A stretch of 64,000 nt of DNA from contig NC_136004.1 in the NCBI RefSeq assembly GCF_048128805.1, forward strand, positions 18,288,185 through 18,352,184. The letters run 5' to 3'. The stretch is from Centroberyx gerrardi. Taxonomy: Eukaryota > Chordata > Actinopteri > Beryciformes > Berycidae. The stretch's first letter is position 1. The number at the start of each line of letters is the position of its first letter. The position numbers were made by a program, and so were the translations under genes. The notes under the pieces were generated by a model. That model searched no databases. It worked only from the letters and a program-made list of their open reading frames with translations, and was not told the origin of the DNA. Below are positions 25,643-33,300 of this stretch, in pieces.

Positions 25643-28600
25643 GTTATGGTACCTGTGGGGTGGGGTGGGAATAATAAACTCTGTTGAATAATTTTAATTG
25701 TATCAGTCTCAAGTTCTCATTAATTATCTTCTGGATTATTTTGTAATGTGCTTTTACATTAGCTTGCTCTCATGTGACTTGGTAGATGTGAAAATGTAAG
25801 TTAATGGAGCATCACAGATCCACAATACAATGCTAGTGGTCTTTAAACAAGAGAATGTAATATGTGTGCAGTCATGCACGTTTTATGTAGGATAGGGCCT
25901 AAGTTTTGAACACAATTAAAACAGTTTTTAATACCATCCTTTTCTCTATTAGTTATTTAATTTGTCTTTTACACTGTAATGTGTCTACTTGGAAAAAAGG
26001 GTAACTACATATCACCTTCACCAAAAAAGGAAAATGCTAAGTGACAAACTATTTTTTTTCACTTAGCATTTTCCTTTTTTGGTGAAGGTGATTTAGTCTA
26101 TCTTTTACTGTATTCAAAAAAGCTCATCTGTGATGCCAAAGTCTGTAGAATTGCAGAAAATGCATTTAAAATTAGTAAAATTTTCTGGGGGAGGGCCAGA
26201 CCCCCGACATTCAGTTGGTCCCCCCCAATGTTTTACATGCAATTACGCCACTGGTCTCAGCTCACCATTATAGAAAGGAAATGAAATAGGTTTATATCAA
26301 GGAATATTAAGGTTGACAAATAATACTATTGTATAAAGTTACCATATGGACAAAAATATCAGTGTACTCCAAGAGAGCCCCTGAGAAAAGCTATTACACG
26401 GGATTATCTCCCCAGTGTTTTAAAACTGTGTTCACATTCTTATGTTAAACACTCTATAATTAGGAATTTGATATTTTATAACAAACCTCCAACCAGGACA
26501 CCCACATACATGTTCTGTCACATGCATGTTCATTTCATCAGAGAGTGCAGAGCAGCCAGGAGTGATGAACCTGGAGAACCATTTTCTGGCTCAGTGATGT
26601 GTCAGTGGGGTGGAGGCTAGCCTATGTGCAATGCCCAAGAAGTTTTAGTGGCTTACCTGCCCTTTTGATGATCTCCCAGACAGCAGCGGGTGTGGCAGGC
26701 ACCATGGATCTCTGGTCCAGACACAGCTTGCCAATATTGACAATATGGAAGCCATCCACATCCTTCTCTGGAGCGATGGCGTTACACACTGCCCGCTCAT
26801 TAATGTGCCCTAGGAAGAGAAGGAGGGGGAACTTACTGGCTAGTTGTTGTCTACAATCCTTTCTACACTCCCACAACATGCTGTCCCAACAATATCTGGT
26901 TGTTTTGAACACTGCCCTTGATCATGATTGGTTGGGAACAAGCAGTCTGGAATTCTTTTCTTGCTTTAATTCCCACTTGGCAGTAGCTGCAGCCAGGCCT
27001 TTTCTGCAGCCTTGGTAAAGTGCTAAAACAGAAACAAATGAAGTGTGGAGAGAGTCTGAGTGGGCTAGGCTAGTGTCCACCAGGCTAGAGTGTCAAACTT
27101 TAAGTAGAATGCAGCCTTTTGAATTATCACATTTACAACGGCGCTATTGCCACCGTGCCATGATCATCCAGAGGCAAATTCAGGTTAGTCAGTCAGGGGT
27201 GAGACACTTCACTCCTCTATACGTGTGTGCAATCAAACTTCATCAAGGTTTACAGCACTTGAGACAATTTTTCACACAACTCCCACAATCTTCTTTGCAT
27301 ATATACGTATATATATAAAAAAAATTATAATGTCATGGTCAGTACTTGTTCCACTTTGATTTCAGTGAGGAAAAATCAGCGGCAAAAGTATTAGTACTGG
27401 TGTTTACCGGGGAGTGGGAGCTGCACCAACAGGCCGCTGACCTTCCAGTCACGGTTCATCTTGTCAATCAGCTCTAGCAACTCCTCCTGGGAGACTGAGC
27501 CAGGCCGCACCACCGTGTCACTGGAAATACCTGGAGAGCACATACACAACACACACACACACACACACACACACATAATGTTACAAATGTAGCCATGTAT
27601 AGAACTTACCTAATGTAGACCAAATATTTTATATATTTTACATGTTATGTCCTTGTTTTACACTTCCTATGTTTTGTATGTGGGAGGACGAGGGGGTAGG
27701 GTGGGGTGGGATGGTTCTGGATGGGGTGGGGTGGGATGGGAGAGGGCAAGTAGGGGATGGGATCAAGAAATGTAAAAATGTCTCGGTGTCAATCAGCATC
27801 TACAATCATTTGTTAATGTCTCAATGGTTGAATAAAAACTAAATTACAAAAACAAAAAAAGAAATGTAGTCTTGTGTGTGTGTTTGTGTGCAAACGTATG
27901 TGCGTGTGTGTATGGTAGCATCAGTTTTGAGTGTGAAAAATGTGTTTGTCCATGCTTAAAGATGTGGTAATTATATGTTGTGCTTGTTGGTCTGCATAAT
28001 GCACATAATGCATACAGTATTCAGGCATGTGTGCAGTGCTCATATCTGACCCAGTATGCTGGCTGCCCGGGTCTTGTTCCTGACATAGGTACGACTGGCT
28101 GGGTCGTCCCCCACTAACACCACTCCTAGGTGGGGTCTCATGTTGCCCTGAGCCACCAGTTCTTCCACATCCCGCTGGATCTCTCTATGGAGCTGACGAG
28201 CCAACTCTGTCCCCGAAATCACCACCGCTGCATGTCTGGATAGGGAAAGCATGCAGGCACCAATACATCCACACATCACAGACAATGGTGTGAGATTGCA
28301 AAGCAGACATAAAATTAGACCAAAAAAAACCCATCATTTTCAATATCTTACACATTGTTCCAAATGTGTCAACACACATCGGTCATATTTATGTACATAG
28401 ATGAATAGCAACTAATGCATTATGCACTTTTTCACGTTCTGTATATTTGTTACCTGCATCTTTAAATTTGATATGGCCTATTTGATGATGTGAATAGTTT
28501 TTGATGCTGCACATCTGCAGTCTGACACATTACTGTGAATATGTCTAGTACATACCTGATAATGGGAATAGCCAATGAAGCACACTTGCACTTCCACTCT

Positions 28601-30318
28601 GTAAATCTAATAATGGAGAGCCAGCAACGTATATTTAAATTCATACATCCATTGCCATAGCTATATTTTTATATGTTGTAAATTCACATATTGTCATACT
28701 CCAATCATATTTTTTTACTCAGTATGCTCTATTGGATGTAATTATCAGCCATGTTGTTTTATACTCTTATCCTAGCCACATACCTTTTTTCTTTGCTGCT
28801 TATTATCAAAGTTTCACCTACTCTTATGCAATAATGGAGTAATAATGACAGGTATTTATATGGAAACATGCACGAATGAAGTAGCTTTAAATAAGTAGGG
28901 TATACTGAAGTGAGTGTTGGGGGCAGGAAAGCAGTTTGCACTTAAATTGCACTTAACAGGTGTTGGTGACATTGTTGGTGACAATGCGCTACACTACTTT
29001 TATTACTTCCCACAGTGAAGAGTAGTGTAACTGTGATTTAAATTCCTGTGGTAAGTAAATCAAAAAAGTAAGTAACGTTAGTTGCTTTTGTTATCATCCT
29101 CTTTAAAAATATAAGCTGAATTATCCATAAACCGTTATCCTCGGTACCCTCAGTTGTCACGCTCTCAGTTGGCACCAGCACGTACTAGCTAACGTTAGTT
29201 TACATAAAAAAAGGCCAAACTTTTACGTTCACTGGTGGAAATATTCCCAAAACTCTGGTTTCCTACCGAGCATAAGGATGACAAAAAAATTTGACATCAA
29301 CGATATTTTGTTCCCGTGGTCATTCACAGAGAAAGACACAGGAGAGACAGCTGAGTTTTTAGCTGGTTTTTGAAGTAAAGAGAGGACACCAACCGTCGTT
29401 TTTTACCGGAGTTGGAGTGATGGCTAGCTTGACCGCAGTCAATTAGCTACTGCAGCTGTCAAGGAAAAGTCGTCCAACACTATGTAACTAATTACTGCTT
29501 CAAAGATTCAAACGAGTAGGGTAGTAACTATTTTGATTCTATAGAGGAAAAGGCTGACAAAAAAAAATTGGACATCAACGATGTTTGGTTCCCCCGGTCA
29601 TTTAGCTACACAGGTAAACACACAGGAGAGGAGTTGATTGCTGAAGTGAGAGCGCCAACCGTCAGTTTTGGTGCTGAAACGGAAAAGTTGCCGAACAACG
29701 ACTAGCGTAACGAATTACTCTTCCAAGGCAATAATAACTTAAGTAAGTAACGTTAAGTACGTTTGAAATGAGTAATTAGTAACTTTTTGAGTAAAGAGCC
29801 GAGCCCACTGCGGCTCACGGTCAATTAGGCTATCGTTAGTCCATGATGGATTAACCTTGACAGCCTCACCTTACTGCACGGTCCGTCCCCAGGCAACGGG
29901 CAACGTTTCCACGAATGTATGCAAGGTGTTCTTTACACACAACGAAACTGCAGCGAGTTATGCAATAAGGACACGTTTATTTACAGTGTTGTCAGTCTTA
30001 TCGGGCCGAAAATTGACCCCTAAGCGCTTTTCAATGCCTGCCCTTGCTACCGTGAACTGGGAAACGTGCTGTCAATCATCATCCTCTGACACGTGACGAT
30101 ATTCCTTCACCGGCACTAGGCATCGCGCATCCCTCCGCAAAAAAACAGTTTAGCCAGGACATTATTCCCCTTTACCTTGTCGCCGACTGGTGCAGATGTC
30201 TTCTCTGACTCTCGCATTTTCTGTGCATCCGCAATTTGGCCCGGCAGCAGTGATGGGGTAACGCTAACGGGCTACAAATCCTTAAGGAGGAGCGTAGCGG
30301 TGAAACAGAGGCCGCCAT
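5777..30318 (-). CDS. mthfd2l: mitochondrial methylenetetrahydrofolate dehydrogenase/cyclohydrolase 2-like, complete, 8 coding exons
   Basis: Bifunctional folate enzyme of the mitochondrial matrix. It oxidises 5,10-methylene-THF to methenyl-THF with NAD(P)+ and hydrolyses that to 10-formyl-THF. Minus-strand exons: 30318-30176, 28235-28051, 27530-27408, 26809-26657, 13624-13517, 8442-8350, 6542-6417 and 5892-5777. All are GT-AG with matching phases, giving 348 aa, the usual length. Residues 1 to about 48 are Arg/Ser-rich without acids until Glu36, a typical mitochondrial presequence. The catalytic domain has YVRNK (98-102, with the catalytic lysine), LVQLPLP (144-150) and EKDVDGFH (165-172). 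The nucleotide-binding motif GRSKNVGMP is at 214-222 and the C-terminal PGGVGPMT at 324-331. [12 protein letters not shown] replaces the CxPCTPxG of the trifunctional MTHFD1, so this is the MTHFD2 type. MTHFD2L rather than MTHFD2 is inferred from the epgn/albumin neighbours. The 13-kb intron 4 is packed with transposons. Confidence 0.92.
6585..6612. repeat. short teleost SINE/LINE tail-like motif
   Basis: Reads GATACTTTATTGATTCCTGT followed by AGGGAAGT. It resembles the tails at 7368-7437 and 19951-20015 (a CTTTATTGATyCCC...GGGAAATT core next to GATA-type repeats). Probably a relic of the same repeat superfamily. Confidence 0.4.
7368..7437 (-). repeat. SINE/LINE 3' tail relic with GATAA repeat
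   Basis: Plus strand shows (GATAA)n followed by ACTTTAATTGTCCCCTTAGG and GAAATTTG. Read on the minus strand this is an AAATTTCCC...GGGGACAATTAAAGT tail ending in a TTATC microsatellite, as found at the 3' ends of many teleost non-LTR elements. The body is missing or too diverged to see. Confidence 0.45.
8784..8849. repeat. (GT)n microsatellite in mthfd2l intron 5
   Basis: Interrupted GT run. It gives overlapping spurious T-H-rich ORFs on the minus strand. Confidence 0.95.
8979..9052. repeat. (TG)n-(AG)n compound microsatellite
   Basis: About 25 TG units pass into AG units; located in mthfd2l intron 5, 130 bp after the previous GT tract. Confidence 0.95.
9994..10146. mobile_element. fold-back element (about 150 bp)
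   Basis: The left arm (about 9994-10045) contains CCATGTGCCATGGAGGGC and GCAGGTTTTC. The right arm (about 10094-10146) contains the inverse GCCCTCCATGGCACATGG and CCTGCATACTCTC. The arms pair over about 45 bases with scattered mismatches around a roughly 50-base loop. There is no coding capacity. The structure and the wording of the arms resemble dispersed teleost fold-back MITEs. The target duplication is not resolved. Confidence 0.5.
11043..11350. repeat. cluster of dispersed teleost repeat fragments
   Basis: Starts with CACACTGCAAAAAATG and contains TTTAAGAATTTTCTTGAATC, which also occurs near 15340-15362 in the same intron. It then runs into CACCAACATGTTTCGGCATC followed by ATGCCTTCTTCAGGG, a phrase typical of abundant fish repeats. 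Boundaries and class are not resolved; the two copies of the first part show it is dispersed. Confidence 0.45.
13987..14028. repeat. (CA)n microsatellite
   Basis: About 21 CA units in mthfd2l intron 4, 360 bp upstream (in transcript sense) of exon 5. Confidence 0.95.
14204..14625. mobile_element. TIR-bearing non-autonomous DNA transposon
   Basis: Left end TTAGGGTTAGACCAATAT and right end, inverted, TTAGGGTTTGACCGATAT form terminal inverted repeats with two mismatches. Internal sequence repeats the theme GATATTGGTC and GTATCGGCC, as in common teleost hAT-like MITEs. A clean target duplication could not be seen. No transposase. Confidence 0.55.
15235..15600. repeat. second copy of the CTGCAAAAAA-type dispersed repeat
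   Basis: Shares with 11030-11210 the phrases CCCATATTCAGTCA/CCACATTCAGTCAT, CTGCAAAAAA, GAGATAACTT and TTTAAGAATTTTCTTGAATC. Toward 15590 the text GATCTTACCCCACTGACAGG mirrors the start (GGGGTGAGATAAC), so the copy may be a fold-back element. No coding capacity. Confidence 0.5.
15938..16811 (+). mobile_element. internally deleted hAT transposon (874 bp) with perfect 8-bp target duplication
   Basis: Ends are CAGGCCTATTCAATT and, inverted, CAGGGCTATTCAATT. The 8-bp flank ATGTACAG is identical on both sides (15930-15937 and 16812-16819). The GC-rich start (GGCGGCCCGCGGGCCACATC) is typical of hAT elements of the ZBED/Charlie type in vertebrates. Only the beginning of a transposase survives inside, so the element is a defective copy mobilised by a related full-length element. 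It lies in mthfd2l intron 4. Confidence 0.85.
16371..16720 (+). pseudogene. remnant of hAT transposase N-terminus (BED zinc-finger region), frameshifted
   Basis: The frame from 16371 reads [20 protein letters not shown], then a W-x5-F segment and a CLICNECVS cysteine pair, as at the start of hAT/GTF2IRD2-like transposases, and stops at 16589. The natural continuation ([20 protein letters not shown] ... [14 protein letters not shown]) lies in the next frame from about 16526, so a frameshift sits near 16525-16550. The catalytic DDE/RNase-H part and the dimerisation domain are missing. This is a dead fragment inside the 874-bp hAT copy. Confidence 0.7.
17101..17138. repeat. left copy of a 38-bp repeat bracketing a 7.9-kb transposon-rich segment
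   Basis: This 38-base segment starts CATCCCAAACTG and ends TTTGATACCTCT. It recurs in the same orientation at 25044-25081 with two mismatches. The sequences beyond it differ between the copies. Confidence 0.7.
17139..17209. repeat. 43-bp tandem repeat, left part (interrupted by LINE insertion)
   Basis: One complete unit and one partial unit of AGCATTTTGACTAGTCATAA-TGTAATAAAAGATATCTTAAATT. The same unit resumes after the LINE at about 19549. The LINE 5' end abuts the TCATAATGTAAT of the second unit. Confidence 0.75.
17210..19551 (+). mobile_element. decayed L2-like non-LTR retrotransposon (LINE), 5'-truncated
   Basis: Encodes pieces of an endonuclease-reverse transcriptase. They are: the end of the apurinic-type endonuclease ([18 protein letters not shown]...DISDHCVV), the RT core ([57 protein letters not shown]; and the catalytic FYADDTVIY near 18525-18551), and the C-terminal region ([19 protein letters not shown]). 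The frame is broken by a shift near 17340, a deletion/shift near 17800, a stop at 18394-18396, a stop at 18847-18849 and another shift near 18950-18980. It ends in TAAATAAAGG repeats (19514-19551). Clade assignment (L2) rests on the wording of the C-terminal region and is fairly sure. The copy cannot move by itself. Confidence 0.85.
17337..19376 (+). pseudogene. broken LINE ORF2 (endonuclease-reverse transcriptase)
   Basis: Open segments at 17337-17816, about 17815-18393, 18397-18846 and about 18852-19376 together give most of the RT and the C-terminal domain of an L2-type ORF2. Part of the linker between endonuclease and RT (after [10 protein letters not shown]) is deleted. The YADD catalytic box is intact but the protein cannot be made. 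Confidence 0.8.
19552..19706. repeat. 43-bp tandem repeat, right part, ending in an inverted unit
   Basis: Direct units GATATCTTAAATTAGCATTT with GGTCATAATGTAAT follow the LINE tail (two copies). The next stretch (about 19640-19706) is the same unit inverted (ATCTCTCATTACATTATGAC-TAGCCAAAATGCT). The array can therefore fold back on itself. Confidence 0.7.
19774..19814. repeat. (CAG)n trinucleotide microsatellite
   Basis: About 13 uninterrupted AGC/CAG units, with further CTGCAGCAGC fragments on both sides (19757-19773, 19856-19885). It is intronic (mthfd2l intron 4), so it is not a polyglutamine tract. Confidence 0.95.
19951..20097 (-). mobile_element. tRNA-Asp-derived SINE
   Basis: Read on the minus strand, a tRNA-like head (20097-20028) is followed by a body with GAATTTCCCCAAGGGAATTA and ATCAAGTGC. 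It ends in a TTTTATT/TTATC microsatellite tail. Head plus LINE-like tail is the layout of a tRNA-derived SINE. The tail resembles those at 6585-6612 and 7368-7437. Confidence 0.55.
20028..20097 (-). pseudogene. tRNA-Asp(GTC)-like sequence
   Basis: Minus strand begins TCCTCGTTAGT and ends ATGGGGAG. These can pair as the seven-base acceptor stem with two G-T pairs and a G discriminator. The anticodon loop reads CTGTCAC with GTC in place, and the T-arm GGGGTTCAATTCCCC keeps the B box GGTTCAATTCC. The anticodon stem no longer pairs (CCTGC against TGCCA), so it is a pseudogene or SINE head rather than a working tRNA. Confidence 0.6.
20111..20330. repeat. threefold imperfect GC-rich repeat of about 45 bp
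   Basis: Copies at 20111-20154, 20180-20224 and 20286-20330 share GGCTGGCAGG-TTGCTTCAGC-GGGAGGCGAACTGCGCCTC with CpG/TpG differences that look like methylation decay. CCGCCAGACCA separates the copies twice. Confidence 0.7.
20337..20388. repeat. 25-bp perfect inverted repeat with 2-base centre
   Basis: The left arm 20337-20361 (AGGTCTTCAGCTTC...TTACCA) and the right arm 20364-20388 are exact inverses around CA. Such a palindrome would extrude a cruciform or form a tight RNA hairpin. It follows directly on the threefold GC-rich repeat. Confidence 0.85.
20775..20835. repeat. (GT)n microsatellite at the 5' flank of the RLE retrotransposon
   Basis: Interrupted GT/TG run directly before the retrotransposon; a further TGTGTGTGTG tract occurs at its 3' end (24381-24390). 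Confidence 0.9.
20836..24380 (+). mobile_element. non-LTR retrotransposon with restriction-like endonuclease, open reading frame intact
   Basis: A unit of about 3.5 kb with one long frame, a short 3' UTR (24207 to about 24380) and TG-rich DNA on both sides. The single ORF with RT first and a PD-(D/E)xK-like endonuclease at the C-terminus places it among early-branching LINEs (R2/R4/Dong/Rex6/NeSL/HERO groups). The exact clade cannot be fixed by eye. There is no poly-A tail; the end is ATAAATAAATATTCTAAA before the TG tract. The 5' end may be truncated, as no long 5' UTR is seen. Confidence 0.82.
20931..24206 (+). CDS. reverse transcriptase / restriction-like endonuclease of an RLE-type LINE, intact frame
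   Basis: From the first in-frame ATG (20931) the product is 1,091 aa; the frame is open back to 20865 but only with non-ATG starts. Counting from 20931, the RT domain lies at about 270-640 with [57 protein letters not shown] and the catalytic YADDVLISS (near 511-519). After the thumb region comes a C/H knuckle, C-x2-H-x10-H-x4-C (histidine at the usual second cysteine), at about 920-940. The endonuclease motif follows: PDVVVV ... VLEVGCTFD ... KMLKYQQL. Its role is target-primed reverse transcription of its own RNA. No stop or frameshift interrupts the frame, unlike the neighbouring L2. The family usually has N-terminal zinc fingers or Myb-like motifs; none is evident, so the start may be truncated. 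Confidence 0.85.
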   Translation: MCKMILWRIVWTMCLVSAIRVAYKRALRSGRVYQQQWLAYNPTPKHLLGMEPTHMEFSESVRPLTEQQWSAFQIQERAFRSSLATEGYHEKQHYGSSADPGSWIRLITLLNGIFFKNGVFTTESHRGKPFGFALLKYVARILKKLPVKRPLPEALTPPLATSWIEAQLRFLRETVQPSLTSERCGQRRKVSRNKLSYLWQYRQSEAIQIILNNSEYPNPPPCPNNCEQVQLYYQRKCRGRMSIDDPLPSPPWHETIPYTEPACLPDTAHFTQAEVETVLRNLPNNKSSGVDGVSYESLKATQSCTLTSIFNTCLENKRVPDSWKGALVHRIPKKDNIPDNPSTWRDISLLPTIYKVFMKCILARILPWLVDANILSPKQKAYINRQGMNEHVFCLKTGIDDFKHKSCRFYTVFLDFRDAFGTLAHNVMLRALEEIHLPQVFIDIVKDVYYGPFIQVICGKQLTDPIPLQVGIKTGCPWSAVNFVLAINQWLNWLCKCAPLSVISPNPVQGYADDVLISSRQEAVINNMLSRTDSFLEWSGLEVKDSKCAVFYERRSGGNRWYHSKSDSLPVFTISNKPLRVYSRHETYTYLGHKFNVAGEWKEQVDEIISEYSTRLDLINASPLPLIMKLEAIRQVALAKVQHLFSNVHIPRKSLRDLNDKTVRMVRQWAGLNTHTTRDVIFHSKREGGLGVPNFEWTYIATRLCHLLNMLNSDDQCVRELARASLFLDLQRRKVPLARESDPSFLGFKRKPSGKLDSRSPGFGVWSDWPDLNDLCGWAKVTLEWVGSNSEAVNVSEEVISDPSISVRATVNVGGTEHQLPLTNARGHLLRAQQQRQRQHWTELKLQGKLACLPAADHSVSHTVFKSVAIDESIVIFTIKARLQVLPTKLNLSIWLPDSHAPHCKHHGHDQIVETMSHILNGCHVYRGLYICRHDRIVDLISKDITSIFRSSIMLYKHSAVKPMFSLCSEDSEVFSNITANTPDVVVVNENLREVFVLEVGCTFDYSLEEAFLTKMLKYQQLEQTISQLGYKCKLLVFIFGSLGHVHKLVVRGLQMVGLPKRRAKQLARYCSVSAVIGSRSIWRRRCFLYP
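25044..25081. repeat. right copy of the 38-bp repeat
   Basis: Matches 17101-17138 in the same orientation at 36 of 38 positions. Between the copies lie the L2 LINE, SINE, palindrome region and RLE retrotransposon. Confidence 0.7.
25557..25640. repeat. (CA)n microsatellite with CGCA interruptions
   Basis: CA repeat of about 84 bp with a central CGCGCACACGCACACGCA segment. Confidence 0.95.
26011..26092. repeat. perfect 34-bp inverted repeat with 14-base loop
   Basis: The left arm 26011-26044 begins ATCACCTTCACC and ends GCTAAGTGA. The right arm 26059-26092 is its exact inverse complement. Neither flank shows a target duplication. Read as RNA from either strand it is a 34-bp hairpin. Confidence 0.88.
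27549..27575. repeat. (CA)n microsatellite upstream of mthfd2l exon 3
   Basis: Short CA tract 19 bp before the exon 3 acceptor in transcript sense. Confidence 0.9.
29278..29690. repeat. duplicated segment of about 130 bp in mthfd2l intron 1
   Basis: Two imperfect copies start GACAAAAAAA and contain GACATCAACGATATTTTGTT (about 29278-29410) and GACATCAACGATGTTTGGTT (about 29558-29690). Both go on through a GGTCATT and a CACAGGAGAG phrase to CCAACCGTC(G/A)(G/T)TTTT. Surrounding AAGTAAGTAACGTTA motifs resemble dispersed teleost repeats. Confidence 0.6.
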
Positions 30319-30322
30319 GTTT
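30307..30322 (-). promoter_or_regulatory. YY1-like motif over the mthfd2l start codon
   Basis: The minus strand reads AAACATGGCGGCC, a good fit to the YY1 core (AANATGGCGGC), and its ATG is the mthfd2l start codon. YY1 sites at or just after the start are common in TATA-less housekeeping promoters. No TATA box is seen in the next 100 bp upstream, while CpG is more frequent than in the surroundings. Confidence 0.5.
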
Positions 30323-33300
30323 GTGTGTGTGTCGTAGAGCTATTAGCGCGTGTGTACGTCGTGCGTGTATGTGTGCGTGAGAGTAAAGGGGGCAGGGCAG
30401 TGAAGGGTGTATTATGTGTGTTACATAGAGATAATACCTACTGTAGACAGCATAGCTGATAGGCCTATGCTGTGTATACTGTAGCTTATCGGAAAAGGGA
30501 ACTTGTGCTTGTAGCTGATTCTATTAGAATAGAATCAAATAGAATATCCCAATGGAATAGAATAAATGGATAACAATACATCTCTATGGGGATATTATAG
30601 TGATACCATGGGAGATAGAAATATACCAGTAAGATAAAAGCATTATACATTCATAAACTCACAACTGGGTACCACACAATATAAGCCCCAATTAGAATAT
30701 TGTATAGGAATGTTATAGTGCTTTTTGTTTATTGTGCAATAGAATAGAATATTGTGTGATTATTTTCCTACAGCTAAATGATGTCCTACAGCTCTCCTAC
30801 AGCAAATTTTTAAGCCCTAGCTCAATAAAAGAAAGGGGAAACACACTTATAGGCTATTGAATTGTTCTCTGTTTCGCTTTTTGAAACCCTAATTTGTATA
30901 GGGGCCATTTAATCATTATTGCTGCATTGTTGTTTGTGTGTACACGTGTGTCTGGGGCGGGTGGTGGGGGCAGTGTCTGGGTGTGTGTTGTCTCTTTGCT
31001 TCAGGGCACTTTGAGGACCGAGTTCAGCAAACATACTCTTAGTGAAAAAGAAGACAATTTGTTCCTGAAAAACCAATGTTTGACAGCATGACGCAGATGC
31101 ACAGAGGTGTAATAACACCAGATCCTGTCAAAGCTGTGAATGTGAAACAACCTAGAAATGCTCTTCTGTGTTACAGTGTTTATTTGCTTAACATCAAGTT
31201 TGCTCTTTCATGCACTCTCTTCGACTTGGCATTTAAGTTACAGCTGTCAAGCTGACTGACCTTTAAACCCCCAATCTTGGAATATTTTTAGTTTGGCCAT
31301 TTCTGTTTTGGCTAAGCTATGTAGCGAGTAGTTTCTTGGAGGGTTTTGATTTGTCGAATTTGTCGATGGAAAGAAAAACTAAATTTTCTCAACCTATTAT
31401 GACCTAACCTATATATTTGGAGTCTGTTTTACTACAGCCTATTTAAAAGTTGCAGTAATCCAAAAATTAAACAAACCTTTAATGCCATGTTCAGCAACAT
31501 GGCATTAAACTCCTTGTGTAAAGTATTAGATCTTTTGCAGTGTAATTATTGCATGGAGGAACAGTCACATATAATGCAAATATGGTTTTAGTATGATTTA
31601 GGGAAGACCTTGATGAAAATTGCAATGTTTTGTCCCTGAAAAACAGACTGAACTGAAGGATCATTTGAATATGAGTTTTCGGTTGAATATTTGCACTTAG
31701 TCGCATGCAACAGCCAAGTGTGACCAATTGGGCACCAGTTAGGTCGAAACACACCGTTTTCACATTTGAATTTGTAGAGACTTGATGGACAGAAAATAAT
31801 GTAAGAGAAGAGGATTCCAATCCGTCAGCAGGGATCATGAAAAAGAGACATTGTTTTGTTCAATATCTGTAACACTGATACATTTTATTCCACTGCCAAT
31901 AACTGATCCCTAATTTGGCTCAGTGTCCCTCTAAAAACAAGTATAGACCCAGTATTTTAAAACTTTGCTTTTTATTTTATAACAGTATGCACATTGAAAT
32001 AGTTTTAGTACTGCAACTTCCACAACAACCAAAGCAGAGACTCAGGAGAAAAGAAAACCAGAAATTACCCCTAACCACTGCTGCCACAAACTGGACACAG
32101 AGGAAACACACAGAAAGGGGGAACTGCATTTTTCAGCTTTGAAACATGTTATTTGAAACATGCTATTTTGCTTGTTGTGGCAAACTTATTGTCTTTCAGA
32201 GTTTCTTATGGCCACAACTTGTCACTCTGACTCGCAATTCCACAGAATTGGTTGGAATATCTGAAAAAGTTTACATTGACAATGCATAAGATGAATTTCT
32301 GAGGATAGCCTATATTTTCTGGCTTGGAAGTGATAACAATACCATATAAAGCACATTGATCACATCATAAATTAGAATTTCTCTTCTATGGTTTTCAGCT
32401 TTGTTATTAACAAATACAGCCAGAATATCCTTGCCCATAAGAATAAGTAAGGAAATTCTTAAGTTAAGTGGTGTTCTCTTTAAGCAGTCAAATCTATTAA
32501 ATAGTGGAATAGAAATGTTTGTCAAATGTATCCTCAAAGTGCTTGTGTGAACAGAACTCATGGAAAATCTTTTGGGACCAATTCAGTTGGTCTTGGTGTC
32601 TTGTCTGTCTCTCTGCTTTTCAACTGCCTGAATAAATTTTTTAAAAAAAAAGACTCAAAGTGAGCAGACTGCCCACTCTTCTTTTTGATCATAAAAAATC
32701 TGTTTCAGCTCAGGGCCATGTGATGCAGGTGTCATTCACGTCATTCACTCTTTGACTTGACTTGGCCTCTTACAAGTGTTACATGATACTGCAGCACAGT
32801 GATTGTAAACTTTGAATACAAATTGTGAAGGTGATTTCTTTCTGGAATGTATGAAAGTCTGCTGTGATACTTGCAACAGAGTAGGTGTTTAGCTGCGTTG
32901 ATACAGAATAAATACTCTCATTCATTCTGCTTCATGCACATAATAGAGCTGGATGGCACTCAGTAGCACATACCTCCACCAACACTGTGCAATTGTCAAG
33001 ATGTGCCAGTTCCACATGTCGGATTTTCACCAAAAGTTAATAATTTATTCCATGCTCCATTACCAACCTGTTTCACATAAGGAGATGCACACATTTTCAT
33101 GACTGGACCTGAAATGACACATGAGATTGCATCACCACAGGGCCAACAAGCACTATATCTATTCAGTGGCCATTAGGGCTGCCCTTCTACCACTGCTGGA
33201 CCAAATTTTGGAAGAATTAGCAGTGCAGTTATGTCTAAACTGGAAATGAGCTCTCCAGCACCCCCAGGTTGTTTGATTGGGCCGATAATGGAGGGTTTGC

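Larger units (their letters stand above)
24391..26656. other. remainder of mthfd2l intron 4 without genes
   Basis: Holds the right 38-bp repeat copy (25044-25081), GACTTGACTTG-type repeats (25385-25500), the long CA tract (25557-25640), a perfect 34-bp inverted repeat (26011-26092) and a fish-repeat phrase GGCCAGACCCCCGACATTCA near 26194. No coding potential beyond short random frames. Confidence 0.6.
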
